From: Paenibacillus amylolyticus
Lineage (GTDB): Bacteria; Bacillota; Bacilli; Paenibacillales; Paenibacillaceae
Reading direction: 5' to 3'
Assembly (NCBI RefSeq): GCF_003719335.1
Contig: NZ_RIAS01000010.1
Coordinates: 124,001-188,000, forward strand
Length of the DNA: 64,000 bases
Part shown: piece by piece, positions 1-8,452 of the stretch
How the letters are laid out: every line of letters starts with the position of its first letter
Numbering within the stretch: the stretch's first letter is position 1
The notes under the pieces: generated by a model
The model's input: only the letters and a program-made list of their open reading frames with translations
Told to the model about the DNA's origin: nothing
Databases searched by the model: none
Program-made: the position numbers and the translations under genes

Positions 1-771
1 CTTGGAGGTGGGGATGCACAATATGCTTCCGCTTATACAGGTCTTCCTGCGGTTACATTCAGTGCACCTTCAGTGATGGGCAACTTGACTCCTGAGATGC
101 GTCGACGGGTTGAGGCCGGTGAGTTGGATGGGCAAGTGACGAACTATGCGAGTCCGGGTGATCTGGTCGCTAGCGGAACGTTAGGCGGATATGATCGTCA
201 TGTAGGTTCTACGTATTATATTGATTCGAATTACGCAGATGCCAATAATGGTGTAAGTCTGATTGATAAAATTAAGAATACATTTGGCGGAGAAAACTAC
301 CACAGCCTGGATCAGTATGACTTCAAGAATGGTTATATTTCCAACGAATTGTATGATCCGATCACGGGTGAGCGGGTTCGTTATTCGCCAAGACTTATGG
401 AGAATCTGGGGCCACTTAGCAAAGCGGTAGGTCCGATGGGACTGAGAGGCGGTGCAGGCAGAGGCGCGGCCGCAGCACTGGGATCGGGTCTAATCCAGGT
501 TACCCCGGAAGAGCTGAAAAGTGTGGCTTCTCGCTGGAAACAAAATGCCCAGCAATGCAATGCCGAGCTGAATCAGGTGCGGACACGTATGGCTCAATAT
601 TTACATTCAAGCCGCAGTCGCAGACTGGAGCCTATTGTGACCCACTTGGATGCATCCATCCAGGAGCTGAGCACGTGGCATATGAAGCATACGAGTCAGT
701 TCCTGAACTTTATTGAGGAAAAGGCAGAGGCTTTCCGGCAAGCGGATGAGAGTCCGGTACATTTTAACTAG
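1..771 (+). CDS. Lipase-like protein with C-terminal WXG100-like domain (5' end outside window)
   Basis: The frame is open from base 1 to the TAG at 769-771, so the N-terminus lies upstream. The first visible residues, LGGGDAQYAS followed by PAVTFSAPS, match the region just after the nucleophile elbow (GHSLGG) of class 3 or Mbeg1-type lipases, so the catalytic Ser should be just outside the window. After about 150 visible residues comes a Gly/Ala-rich stretch and then a helical segment starting IQVTPEELKSVASRWKQ, which is the typical opening of WXG100 proteins. It ends with FRQAD, close to the YxxxD/E export signal. A lipase head with a WXG100-like tail suggests a type VII secreted effector with reversed domain order, as described for staphylococcal TslA. 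Lipase and WXG100-like calls rest on motifs; the export route is inferred. An alternative is an exported lipase without toxin function. Confidence 0.7.
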   Translation, partial: LGGGDAQYASAYTGLPAVTFSAPSVMGNLTPEMRRRVEAGELDGQVTNYASPGDLVASGTLGGYDRHVGSTYYIDSNYADANNGVSLIDKIKNTFGGENYHSLDQYDFKNGYISNELYDPITGERVRYSPRLMENLGPLSKAVGPMGLRGGAGRGAAAALGSGLIQVTPEELKSVASRWKQNAQQCNAELNQVRTRMAQYLHSSRSRRLEPIVTHLDASIQELSTWHMKHTSQFLNFIEEKAEAFRQADESPVHFN

Positions 772-846
772 TTTTAAATGGCAGGCTGGAGAGATAGCAA
801 TGAGCATTCAAGGTGAGAACGTGCACTGAGGGGGAGGGAACCACGG

Positions 847-1119
847 ATGAGCGGACAATTGCTGGTGGAATTGAATGACCTGCGGATTGCGGAAAAAGAG
901 CTGTCACAGCTACTGGTTCGCATGCAAGCGGATGAGCAGGAGGCAAGAGCGCTGTACAGCCGTCTGAACGATTGGAAAGGGCAATCTGCGGATCATACGA
1001 GGCAACAGATTGAAGAGTTTTTCGCAGGTCTCGCCAAGCGTATCCAATCCATCGAAATGCAGAAAAAAAGTCTGATCCAGTACATTGAATTTATGATTCA
1101 AACGGATCAGCAACGTTAA
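847..1119 (+). CDS. WXG100-like small helical protein
   Basis: This 90-residue protein has no signal peptide and is predicted all-helical. It consists of two amphipathic stretches around a central turn with DWKGQSAD (residues about 37-44), which fits the WxG turn of the WXG100/ESAT-6 family. The length of 90 is normal for that family. The ATG at 847 is preceded by GGGAGGG, a good ribosome binding site. It lies 75 bases behind the lipase-like gene and in the same direction, so the two are probably co-transcribed. The likely role is a secretion partner or chaperone that pairs with the WXG100-like tail of the lipase, as small helical partners do for LXG-type effectors. That role is inferred from order and fold, not shown. 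Confidence 0.65.
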   Translation: MSGQLLVELNDLRIAEKELSQLLVRMQADEQEARALYSRLNDWKGQSADHTRQQIEEFFAGLAKRIQSIEMQKKSLIQYIEFMIQTDQQR

Positions 1120-1202
1120 AAAGCAGCTGTGTGCCATATGCGGATGGCACATGTAGTATGTAAGGCAAGTCATCTGAATTCTGAATATGCGTTAACCAAA
1201 AA

Positions 1203-1254
1203 AAAGGAGTTTGCAGCAAAACGGGGTTATCCCGTTTGCTGTAAACTCCTTTGT
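1203..1254. terminator. Bidirectional terminator between WXG-like gene and ycnI
   Basis: A long near-perfect inverted repeat begins AAAGGAGTTTGCAGC and closes on CCCGTTTGCTG...CTCCTTT with a short loop. It has A-runs on the left and T-runs on the right, so it can stop transcripts from both sides. Confidence 0.85.
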
Positions 1255-1306
1255 GCATCTTATTACAATATTCTCTTCGGGTGACCCCGGGTAAGAGAAC
1301 TGCGAA

Positions 1307-2089
1307 TTAACGCTTTTTGCGGCGAGTGGCTAGTGCGATGCCCAGGAAGGACATGATCAGAGCCAGGATCGATACGATTAACGTTGCTTGTTGCAGCTTC
1401 AACGTACCTGCATCGGAATCCGTGTTATTCGGTTGACCAGTTACTGTATCGGAGAGCGCATCGCCGAGAGTAGTGTCATCATTTCCTTTTTTGCCATCAG
1501 TCGCAGTGTCAGAAGCTTTGTCACCTGTCGCGGTGCCAGCAGTACCTGCACTGTCATGCCCATTACTTGTGCCACCTGCTGCGGCATTGCCAGTAGTTGC
1601 AGGATCTTCGCTGATGGTTGTAATGCTGTGAGGCGAGTTCGCCCCCGGCTGGCCTGTCCACTCGACAATGCTGCCATCACTGTAATATTGGAAGGCATCC
1701 CATGCCACTTCTGTTTCTGTCTTTGGGTTTTGTGCAACAAAGTTAAACTGTTGGAACTGTCCAGCCAGAATCCCTTGGTTATCTCCATCAATCTCCCAAG
1801 TGATCGAGGTTACTTCTTTAGAATCGTTTTTCTCGGTTGTGATCTTCCACCCAGCCAGCGGCTGATATTGCTTAAATGCAACACCCTCGGGAATTTTGAG
1901 TGTAATTTTAGTTGTTGGCAGCTCTTTCTCGGACGGTACTTTAATCGTATACGTCTGCCATGCACTAGTTTGTGCAACGGACGGATTTACTGTGACGTGA
2001 GCGCTGGCCAAACCGGAGAACAGCAGGAACGCTGCTGCCCCTGTTGCCATAGCGGATGTTAGTTTGGATACCCATGTTGTCTTCTTCAA
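1307..2089 (-). CDS. ycnI: YcnI-family copper-binding membrane-anchored protein
   Basis: The protein belongs to the YcnI/DUF1775 family, whose Bacillus member binds Cu(II) at the outer face of the membrane. A signal peptide ends at GLASA and the mature protein begins with His (HVTVNPS), the N-terminal His being the known copper ligand in this family. The DUF1775 domain spans about residues 40-150. A long Thr/Asp/Gly-rich linker follows, then one C-terminal transmembrane helix ending in RRKKR. I start it at a TTG at 2089 because GAGAGGGG lies about 8 bases upstream; an in-frame ATG at 2107 has no such site. It lies 75 bases behind the ycnJ homologue and is probably in the same operon. The tail helix and linker suggest the copper domain is held off the cell surface. 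Confidence 0.9.
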   Translation of the reverse strand: MKKTTWVSKLTSAMATGAAAFLLFSGLASAHVTVNPSVAQTSAWQTYTIKVPSEKELPTTKITLKIPEGVAFKQYQPLAGWKITTEKNDSKEVTSITWEIDGDNQGILAGQFQQFNFVAQNPKTETEVAWDAFQYYSDGSIVEWTGQPGANSPHSITTISEDPATTGNAAAGGTSNGHDSAGTAGTATGDKASDTATDGKKGNDDTTLGDALSDTVTGQPNNTDSDAGTLKLQQATLIVSILALIMSFLGIALATRRKKR

Positions 2090-2164
2090 AATGATAACCC
2101 CTCTCATTCTTATGCAAATCGTTTTTAGATACACTTCACTCTTTTAAAGATGTTTTGTTGTTTA

Positions 2165-3880
2165 CTACGGCTTTACTGCCTCAATCTTGAACTCGGCATC
2201 TAGGGCGTCAAGTGACCGAGTTAGGGCATGGACTTTAATGTTCCATTTGCCCGGCATAGAGATGTAGTCCTCTGCCTTATATATACCCGTATCGTTCTTC
2301 GGAATGGTGATTTCATAGATGCCCATATCCATATCCAGATGGATCAGGGACAACGTCACCTGTTCGAGATCCTTGACGATATTGCCATCCGCTCGCTTTA
2401 TGCTGACTTCGAACTGATTTTCTCCCACTGCGTTTGGACTTACCTGAAGTGTTATCACGGAGCCATCTTCTGTTGTCTGTGTGCCCTTATAAGGACCGAC
2501 GGGTGCTGGCTGACCTGGGGACAGATGAGTCAATACAGCCGCGAGCGCAAGAATGATGGCACCTGTAGCAAGTTCAGCCTTTAAACTGCGAGACAGCTGC
2601 TTACCCGTAGCGGCTCTTGCCCGTTTGGCATGAATCAGCGCGAAACCAATCATCACAATAAGCAACAGGATTTTACCGATCAGAACCAGGCCGTATGCTG
2701 TCGTGAACAAGGAGTTCAGCAGCGGATCGGGCAGGATGACCAGACTGCTGTAGATCCCCGTAGCGACCAGAACGGCTACAGCACCAATCCCCCAAGCGGT
2801 AAATCTCCTTAACGCAGCCCAGTAGACCTCACCTCGCAGTTTTGCGGGTAATCGGTCGGTGAGCGGTGGCAGGCACACCGCCATAGCGGTGAGAGCCCCA
2901 ATCCAGAATGCGGCAGCGACCAGGTGTACAAAGTCCATCGTGACAGCTAACACACGCTGCTCCGCAGCAGCAGGATGTCCTGTCATGGCATGGGTAAGCA
3001 GCCAGCCTAGCGCAAGCAGCAATGATCCGTAAGACGACCAGATGCGCACACGTATGGATCGATCCAGATCATAGCCGGATAGAAGAGTGACGGCGAGCAG
3101 CATGGCAATCAGCATCTGCAGCATCCAGATATGACCGAAGGAGGTCAGTTTGAGCGCACTGCCTAATAAGGCCCAACTGAATTCGCCGAGAGAGACGCCT
3201 GACTCATAGAGTGTGTTCAGCGGAAGGCTTATTAATGCGGCAAAAGAAGCAGCAGCATAGCTGATCCATAGCAATTTGTAGCTACCCGGTGCCTCCATCG
3301 GTTCCCGTAGCAGTGAAGCTGGCGCAATTCGCAGCAGCAGGAAGGCGAGCGTACCCAGAATGACGGACAGACCGAGATATTGAATCCAGTCCGTGAATGA
3401 CACGATCCATTTCAATGGGCCGCCGGTGGCACCCGAACCGGATGCCAGATCCTTCAATCCAGCAGGTGCTCCGGTAGGCTCGCCGATATGGAACACATAC
3501 GCTCCAGAGATTGGATGACCATCGGCAGATACGGCCTTCCAGTTGACGAGATATGTCCCGTCAGCAAGGCCTTGCTTCAGACCCGTTTCCAGAATGTGCG
3601 GGCGTTCTGAGTCAATCTGGACGTTACCATCGTCCGCTTGATTTCCGTCAGGTCCGGTAATTTTAATATCATAAAAGGCCGTCTGCAGTGTTTCATTGAA
3701 CTCCAACGTCAGCCGCTGCGGTGCGGTAACGAGCAGTTCATTCTCTTCAGGGGAAGCCTTCACAATATAAGCATGGGCAGATGCCCATTGCGGCATCACA
3801 AGGAAGAACACCAGGAACAGGCTGGTGAGTAGCGCCCAGTGACGTTTGCTCCAACGCAGGGCTAAGCTTCTTACTCTCAA
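2165..3880 (-). CDS. ycnJ: CopC/CopD fusion copper protein (YcnJ type)
   Basis: This is a multidomain copper-handling membrane protein. After a signal peptide (SLFLVFFLVMPQWASA) the mature chain begins HAYIVKASP, the start of a CopC domain with its copper-ligand N-terminal His. This domain runs to about residue 140. A CopD-like membrane domain with about eight helices follows, containing HLVAAAFWIGALTA. The last 110 residues form an extracytoplasmic beta domain resembling YtkA/FixH-type segments (PVGPYKG to the end). Full length of about 570 is usual for Bacillus YcnJ, which is linked to copper uptake. The TTG at 3880 sits about 9 bases from AAGGGTG; the GTG at 3892 and ATG at 3889 overlap that site and are less likely. 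ycnI follows on the same strand. Confidence 0.9.
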   Translation of the reverse strand: MRVRSLALRWSKRHWALLTSLFLVFFLVMPQWASAHAYIVKASPEENELLVTAPQRLTLEFNETLQTAFYDIKITGPDGNQADDGNVQIDSERPHILETGLKQGLADGTYLVNWKAVSADGHPISGAYVFHIGEPTGAPAGLKDLASGSGATGGPLKWIVSFTDWIQYLGLSVILGTLAFLLLRIAPASLLREPMEAPGSYKLLWISYAAASFAALISLPLNTLYESGVSLGEFSWALLGSALKLTSFGHIWMLQMLIAMLLAVTLLSGYDLDRSIRVRIWSSYGSLLLALGWLLTHAMTGHPAAAEQRVLAVTMDFVHLVAAAFWIGALTAMAVCLPPLTDRLPAKLRGEVYWAALRRFTAWGIGAVAVLVATGIYSSLVILPDPLLNSLFTTAYGLVLIGKILLLIVMIGFALIHAKRARAATGKQLSRSLKAELATGAIILALAAVLTHLSPGQPAPVGPYKGTQTTEDGSVITLQVSPNAVGENQFEVSIKRADGNIVKDLEQVTLSLIHLDMDMGIYEITIPKNDTGIYKAEDYISMPGKWNIKVHALTRSLDALDAEFKIEAVKP

Positions 3881-4134
3881 AAAAATCATCACCCTTGGGT
3901 TATAGATTTACAATTATCCATAATTCATCGTTCACACATAATCTATACCATTATAACTTTGTCCAAAATGAAGGCGTATGACTACATAGGGCTATAAAAA
4001 ATCATGGATTACTGCATATTTGTGACAAATGCTTGAAATAGTGCACGTTCATATGCGGTGCTATGACATAGCGCATATCAGAAGTGGATCGTTTTGTGAT
4101 AAAATTCCCTATTCTATTCCCTCTGAAACCTATT

Positions 4135-4791
4135 TTATTTGCGAGGCTTGCGGCCGGCGAGCCCACTCTCTAATGCATAGCGAGTGAGCTGCACCCGGTT
4201 CTCCAGCTGCAGCTTCTGCAGGATGTTCTTCAGATGGTTCTTAACGGTCTGATCCGAGATGCCCAGCTGCTCGGCAATTTCACGATTGGTATACCCGGCA
4301 GATACCCATTGCAGGATCTCCAGTTCGCGGGCTGTTAGCGGATTTTCCTGTACATCTTCACTGCGAGGAGCGGGGAATTCCTGCAATATTCGGTACGCTA
4401 GCTCTTTGCTGAGCGGTGCATCGTCACTAACAATGGCGCGAAGGTATTCCAGCCAAGTAGAAGGAGACAAATTTTTGCGCAGATAACCTTGAGCTCCTTG
4501 TTTCAATGCTTCAAAGAGGTAAGTGACATCATCCGATACGGTGACCATTACAATCATGACGTATGGGAAACGGAGTTTAATCTGCCTTGTTGCTTCGAGT
4601 CCATCCATATCGGGCATCTGTACATCCATCAGAATCAGGTCGGGCATCCAGTGTTCGGTTAGTTCAATCGCTTCCTGCCCATTTTTGGCTGTACCAATGA
4701 CTTCAAACAGGCTATCCTCGGATAAAATGGTGCATATCGCCTCGCGCGCATGCGCATGATCGTCCACGACCAGTACACGTACCAGTTCCAT
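4135..4791 (-). CDS. NarL/FixJ-type response regulator
   Basis: A cytoplasmic DNA-binding response regulator of 218 residues. The receiver domain (residues about 5-120) has the acidic pair VDD, the phospho-accepting Asp in LILMDVQMPDMDG, and the conserved Lys in YLRKN. A LuxR-type helix-turn-helix follows at the C-terminus (LTARELEILQWVSAGYTNREIA, then DQTVKNHLKNIL). The ATG at 4791 shares bases with the TGA of the upstream kinase gene, so the two are translationally coupled and form one two-component system. The stop lies about 250 bases upstream of the copper gene ycnJ in the same direction. Control of ycnJ and ycnI is possible but not shown; the trigger is unknown. Confidence 0.93.
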   Translation of the reverse strand: MELVRVLVVDDHAHAREAICTILSEDSLFEVIGTAKNGQEAIELTEHWMPDLILMDVQMPDMDGLEATRQIKLRFPYVMIVMVTVSDDVTYLFEALKQGAQGYLRKNLSPSTWLEYLRAIVSDDAPLSKELAYRILQEFPAPRSEDVQENPLTARELEILQWVSAGYTNREIAEQLGISDQTVKNHLKNILQKLQLENRVQLTRYALESGLAGRKPRK

Positions 4792-5621
4792 CAAGTCTGC
4801 CCCTTTCCAATGATCATTTGTGTATCACCTGGTGCCGAATCAAGCTGGAATGTCCATCCCATCTGCTCGGCTCGTTCTTTTGTGATTCGTAAACCGTACC
4901 GATCCTTGAACTGCATCGGGTCACCCTGAATTCCAATACCATTGTCACGGATATGAACAGACCAGCGAGAGGGATTGCCTTCAGCGTATACTGCCACCTT
5001 GGTGGCTTGGGCATGTTTGCGCACGTTAAGCAGTGCTTCCCGAATACAAGCAAGCAGTTCTACCTGTTCTTTAGCTGAGAAGGAAACTTCGGTCAGATTC
5101 CATTCTACATCTGCTTCCGGAACGGTATCACTCACGATGGATTCGACCTGAGCCTGCAAAGCAACCGCTTCGGGATCAGCAGTGGGTGAAGGTACATAAC
5201 GCAATTGGGCAATGGCTTGCCTTACATATGTATTGACCTCGTGCACCGTTTTTTGAATTTCGCGCAGATCCTGCTCATGGCTGGTACCTGCAAGACTGCG
5301 CCCTGCTTTGTCTGTCTTTACCGATAGCAGGAATAACGATTGTGAAATGCCGTCATGCAGTTCCCGAGCAAGCTGGTCACGCGCTTCAAGCGCGGTTTTG
5401 GATGCTCGCTCTTGTTCGAGGGCAGCTCGCGCCCCTTCTAACATGAGGAACAAACGGCTAAGCAGTGTCACACTGACAAGATAAACGATCACAGGTGTCA
5501 ACCAGTTTCCGGCATCCATCGATAGATACGGCATCAGAAACTGGTGGCGAATATATTCCCAGAGCCCCACGGTGATGGTGGGAATCAGCAGGATCATCCA
5601 TTTAATCTGTTTGTAGGACAT
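4791..5621 (-). CDS. Sensor histidine kinase, NarL-partner type (HisKA_3)
   Basis: This 276-residue kinase has two N-terminal membrane helices (residues about 8-65) with almost no outside loop. A short coiled coil, a HisKA_3 dimerisation domain with the phospho-accepting His in RELHDGISQSL, and a HATPase domain (N box in ALLNVRKHA, G box in IRDNGIGI) follow. The small sensor region suggests a signal sensed in or at the membrane, as in LiaS- or DesK-like kinases. The ATG at 5621 has AAGGAG about 10 bases upstream; an earlier in-frame start at 5657 lacks a site. It overlaps the response regulator gene, its cognate partner. Confidence 0.9.
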   Translation of the reverse strand: MSYKQIKWMILLIPTITVGLWEYIRHQFLMPYLSMDAGNWLTPVIVYLVSVTLLSRLFLMLEGARAALEQERASKTALEARDQLARELHDGISQSLFLLSVKTDKAGRSLAGTSHEQDLREIQKTVHEVNTYVRQAIAQLRYVPSPTADPEAVALQAQVESIVSDTVPEADVEWNLTEVSFSAKEQVELLACIREALLNVRKHAQATKVAVYAEGNPSRWSVHIRDNGIGIQGDPMQFKDRYGLRITKERAEQMGWTFQLDSAPGDTQMIIGKGQT

Positions 5622-5940
5622 ATATACATAACTCCTTTTAAGGGCTGGATATATCATACTGTAGCAAACTGTATCTTTTCCACAATGAGGGTAATGGGAT
5701 CATTATAACGCAACCTTGTCCAAGACCCTAGTCCGGGCTGTTTACAAGAAATGGGGGAGCATCATGGAGTATTTAGAAGGATATCTAAGAACACGAAGGG
5801 GTGAAATGCTGTCATGCTAGGTGAGGGTTGATGTACTCTGCTCAGGAGGGCTCTGCCCGTTTTCGCTATGGAGTAAGGTCATCTATACTTATATAGAACG
5901 CAAAATCATTACAAAACATGTTAAGGAGTGACGCAGCAAC
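5622..5940. other. Intergenic region without recognised gene
   Basis: This 319-base divergent spacer separates the kinase (minus) from a small gene (plus). Promoters for both must lie here, but I could not pick boxes with confidence. A possible 18-codon ORF at 5764-5820 is too short to support. Confidence 0.4.
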
Positions 5941-6129
5941 ATGAGTCAAGAAGTATTGGAACGTCGCAGTGAATTGCTCAAGAAAAACATTCACCAGATG
6001 CTTATTCAAGACAATCAGCACGGGATCAGTCGCCAAGACAACATGTTTTTGCAGCAGATGATCAAAGAGTTACATCAGACTTCACATGAACTGAATACGA
6101 TGAGTAACGAAGAGTCTTCACAAGACTGA
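5941..6129 (+). CDS. Small hydrophilic protein of unknown function
   Basis: A 62-residue charged protein without signal peptide or membrane segment. The middle (residues about 10-50) looks helical, with many Gln, Lys and Glu residues, and could form a helical hairpin. The start is well supported by AAGGAGTG about 9 bases before the ATG, and a terminator hairpin follows within 65 bases, so it is a single-gene unit. I do not recognise the family and assign no function. The neighbouring gene on the opposite strand is a cyclic-di-GMP protein, but nothing links the two beyond position. Confidence 0.7.
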   Translation: MSQEVLERRSELLKKNIHQMLIQDNQHGISRQDNMFLQQMIKELHQTSHELNTMSNEESSQD

Positions 6130-6191
6130 ACATGCCCCTGATGCATCCGATGCATCAAATCACGCTTCACATCACGATGAAAATGAAAATG

Positions 6192-6222
6192 GCGCTATCC
6201 CTCATGGGGTAGCGCTTTGGTG
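6192..6222. terminator. Terminator between convergent genes
   Basis: The stem GCGCTATCCC/GGGGTAGCGC with a four-base loop is followed by TTTGGTGTTT. It serves the small plus-strand gene and may also end the converging minus-strand gene. Confidence 0.7.
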
Positions 6223-6239
6223 TTTATTCACATATCAGA

Positions 6240-8072
6240 CTACTGCAATAGTTGATGAGCCGCTCGTTTTTCGATATACCGAATGAACAACTCCGCCAGT
6301 TCCGGATCAAATTGCGTACCTGAGCATGCCCGTAACTCCTCTATAGCCTCATCCACGTTTTTGGTTTTCTGATAGGGTCGCTCGGTGGTCATGGCATCAA
6401 AAGAATCGATCACGGTCAGCATCCGGCACAGCTTCGGAATTTCATGACCCTTTAAACCGTAGGGATAACCATGCCCGTCATAGCGCTCATGATGCAATTC
6501 AATATACGGAATCAGATCGGCGAAGCGATCGTTCGTCATCACCATTTTTTTGCCCCAAGTCACATGACCCTTGATGGTATCCCATTCCTCACATGTCAGC
6601 TTGTCTCTTTTGTTCAATATGGACCAGGGAATCTCCAGCTTGCCAATATCGTGAATCAGCGCCCCAAGCACGAAACGCCGCTTTTCTGCATTGTCTAGTT
6701 TGAGCACTTCGCTAATATCGAGCGCGTATTTATAGACCCGTTTGGAATGTTTGAACGTATCCATATCCTTGTATTGAAACAGGTTCAGCTGCTGCTCAAT
6801 GTCGCGGACGTCTTGAACCAGATCGATCTCGTGCTCCATACCGTCATTGCTGCCATGGCGGTGCACATTGTTTTTGCCCTGCTTTTTGGCATAGTAAAGC
6901 GCTTTGTCTGCCTGATCCACCAGTTGAGACTTGTTATACATATCCACTTGGTATGCAGCAATTCCGGCAGAGAAAGAGAGACAGCCATGCGGTAATACCT
7001 CGACACCTTCAAAAGGGGTATCATTCAGCTGTTTACGTAACTTGTTCATAAATCTGTAGGCCTCATCGAGTTCCATGCCTGGCATCAGCAACGTGAATTC
7101 TTCTCCACCATATCGAAAAGCGGTAACCGATGTGCCTTCCGTCTTCCGGATGAGAAAATCCCCGAGCAATGCCAGCAGGCTATCGCCTTGAAGGTGACCA
7201 AACTGATCGTTATATTTTTTGAAATCATCAATATCAAGCAATCCTAGACAGAGGGGCGTTCCTTGCGTTCGAGCTTTGTTTAGCTCAGTTTCCAGCATGC
7301 TTTCGAAATAGCTATGGTTGAACAATCCTGTACGCTGATCCGAATTCGCCTTCTCTTCGATGGACTGGTACATGATGAACAGCTGTTTGAACGCATGGGA
7401 CAACAAGATGCTGAGACTGAGATACAAAAATAGACCGAGCACACCGTTATGTACAACCAGAATGGTGAGCACAAGCGCCAAAATAAGCGTACAGAGATAG
7501 ACCAGAAGGGATTCGGTTACGAATGCCCGTTTCATCTGTTGCAATGCATCTTTGGTTGAGAAATGAAAGAACAATCCTAGCGTAATGGTATTAATAATGA
7601 AATAGGCAGCCAGGGCTGCAACATAAGGAATCAGGTTATAGCTATCAATTGCACCGGTCTGACCGCCTGTCCATTCGAACACAGTAGCAGCCCCGGTAAT
7701 CATGAGACTATAGATACTGAAATTGACGACATGTTTCCACCAGGTAAGCTTGCGGTCTTTAATTAATAGAATGATAGAAATCGGCAACAACACCGAGAGG
7801 CTGAATGCCCCGCCAAACATAAATATGCAGGCCAGATACACAGAGGAGTCCATCGATTGCTGGTTACCCTTCGGGGGAATCTGGAATGTAAAATAGTCGA
7901 GGATGAGCGCGGCTCCCAGCATGGTGTAAACCATGACCCAATCGGTTGTAGTCAGATGTATATAAGACCACTGGTTCATATAGATAAAAACGCCAATCCC
8001 GGTGCAGCTAAGCAATAAAACATACATCATGCTTCGATCTGCTTTGCGGATAAGGTTACGAATAAAGTTCAT
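6240..8072 (-). CDS. Membrane GGDEF and HD-GYP cyclic-di-GMP protein
   Basis: A 610-residue signalling protein with about six N-terminal membrane helices (to about residue 235), a GGDEF domain with an intact active-site motif (RYGGEEF, about residue 325), and a C-terminal HD-GYP domain. The latter has ALIHDIGK and HHERYDGHGYP, so metal-binding and phosphodiesterase residues are present. GGDEF domains make cyclic-di-GMP and HD-GYP domains degrade it; having both suggests either a bifunctional enzyme or GGDEF acting as a regulatory site. I see no RxxD inhibitory site just before GGEEF. The ATG has AGGAG at a 7-base spacing. It appears to be transcribed alone; its upstream neighbour ends in a terminator. 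Confidence 0.93.
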   Translation of the reverse strand: MNFIRNLIRKADRSMMYVLLLSCTGIGVFIYMNQWSYIHLTTTDWVMVYTMLGAALILDYFTFQIPPKGNQQSMDSSVYLACIFMFGGAFSLSVLLPISIILLIKDRKLTWWKHVVNFSIYSLMITGAATVFEWTGGQTGAIDSYNLIPYVAALAAYFIINTITLGLFFHFSTKDALQQMKRAFVTESLLVYLCTLILALVLTILVVHNGVLGLFLYLSLSILLSHAFKQLFIMYQSIEEKANSDQRTGLFNHSYFESMLETELNKARTQGTPLCLGLLDIDDFKKYNDQFGHLQGDSLLALLGDFLIRKTEGTSVTAFRYGGEEFTLLMPGMELDEAYRFMNKLRKQLNDTPFEGVEVLPHGCLSFSAGIAAYQVDMYNKSQLVDQADKALYYAKKQGKNNVHRHGSNDGMEHEIDLVQDVRDIEQQLNLFQYKDMDTFKHSKRVYKYALDISEVLKLDNAEKRRFVLGALIHDIGKLEIPWSILNKRDKLTCEEWDTIKGHVTWGKKMVMTNDRFADLIPYIELHHERYDGHGYPYGLKGHEIPKLCRMLTVIDSFDAMTTERPYQKTKNVDEAIEELRACSGTQFDPELAELFIRYIEKRAAHQLLQ

Positions 8073-8250
8073 AGAAAATCTCCTGCTTGGATTTAGTCAA
8101 CTCGTGATGTTAAGTATAAACCAACGATGCAGTATCACGTCTTTTTTGAAGATAACAGACTCCTGCTCGATGCATTTATATTGGTTATTCTTGTATAGGT
8201 ATATACTATATTTTTTTTAACATAACAAGATCGCTTGCAAAAATCCAGCA

Positions 8251-8279
8251 AGAAAAAACAGGCCGCTCGCAGCCTGTTT
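8251..8279 (-). terminator. Terminator after the 34-residue peptide gene
   Basis: On the minus strand the stem AACAGGC/GCCTGTT encloses an 8-base loop and is followed by a run of T residues. It closes the transcript that carries the DUF5317 gene and the small peptide gene. Confidence 0.85.
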
Positions 8280-8299
8280 GTCTGGTGTGGCGGCAGAAC

Positions 8300-8404
8300 C
8301 TAACCGCCGAGCTTGTATCCCGAAGTAAGTGCTACAACGACAGACGCTACGATGATGGCGTTGATGACAATGCGGGAATATTTGATACCCTCGAATTTCT
8401 TCAT
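8300..8404 (-). CDS. 34-residue single-helix membrane peptide
   Basis: The short frame encodes MKKFEGIKYSRIVINAIIVA followed by SVVVALTSGYKLGG: a basic N-terminus, one hydrophobic helix (about residues 11-27) and a GYKLGG tail. The ribosome binding site GGGAGGT is seven bases from the ATG, as strong as any in this window, which argues that it is translated. It starts 48 bases behind the DUF5317 gene, and a terminator follows within 50 bases, so the two genes form a unit. I know no named family. Options include a small subunit of the DUF5317 protein, a secreted or membrane signal peptide, or a holin-like peptide; none is supported beyond the context. Confidence 0.75.
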   Translation of the reverse strand: MKKFEGIKYSRIVINAIIVASVVVALTSGYKLGG

Positions 8405-8452
8405 GGAAAAGACCTCCCTTCCTTGGAGTCTGGTCCGATGCTTACCCTATTC

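Noticed and set aside
1388..2062. Plus-strand frame opposite ycnI
   Set aside because: Shadow of a clear YcnI gene with copper-ligand His and tail helix.
5764..5820. An 18-codon frame behind GGGGGAG
   Set aside because: Too short and without hydrophobic or signal features; a chance frame is likely.
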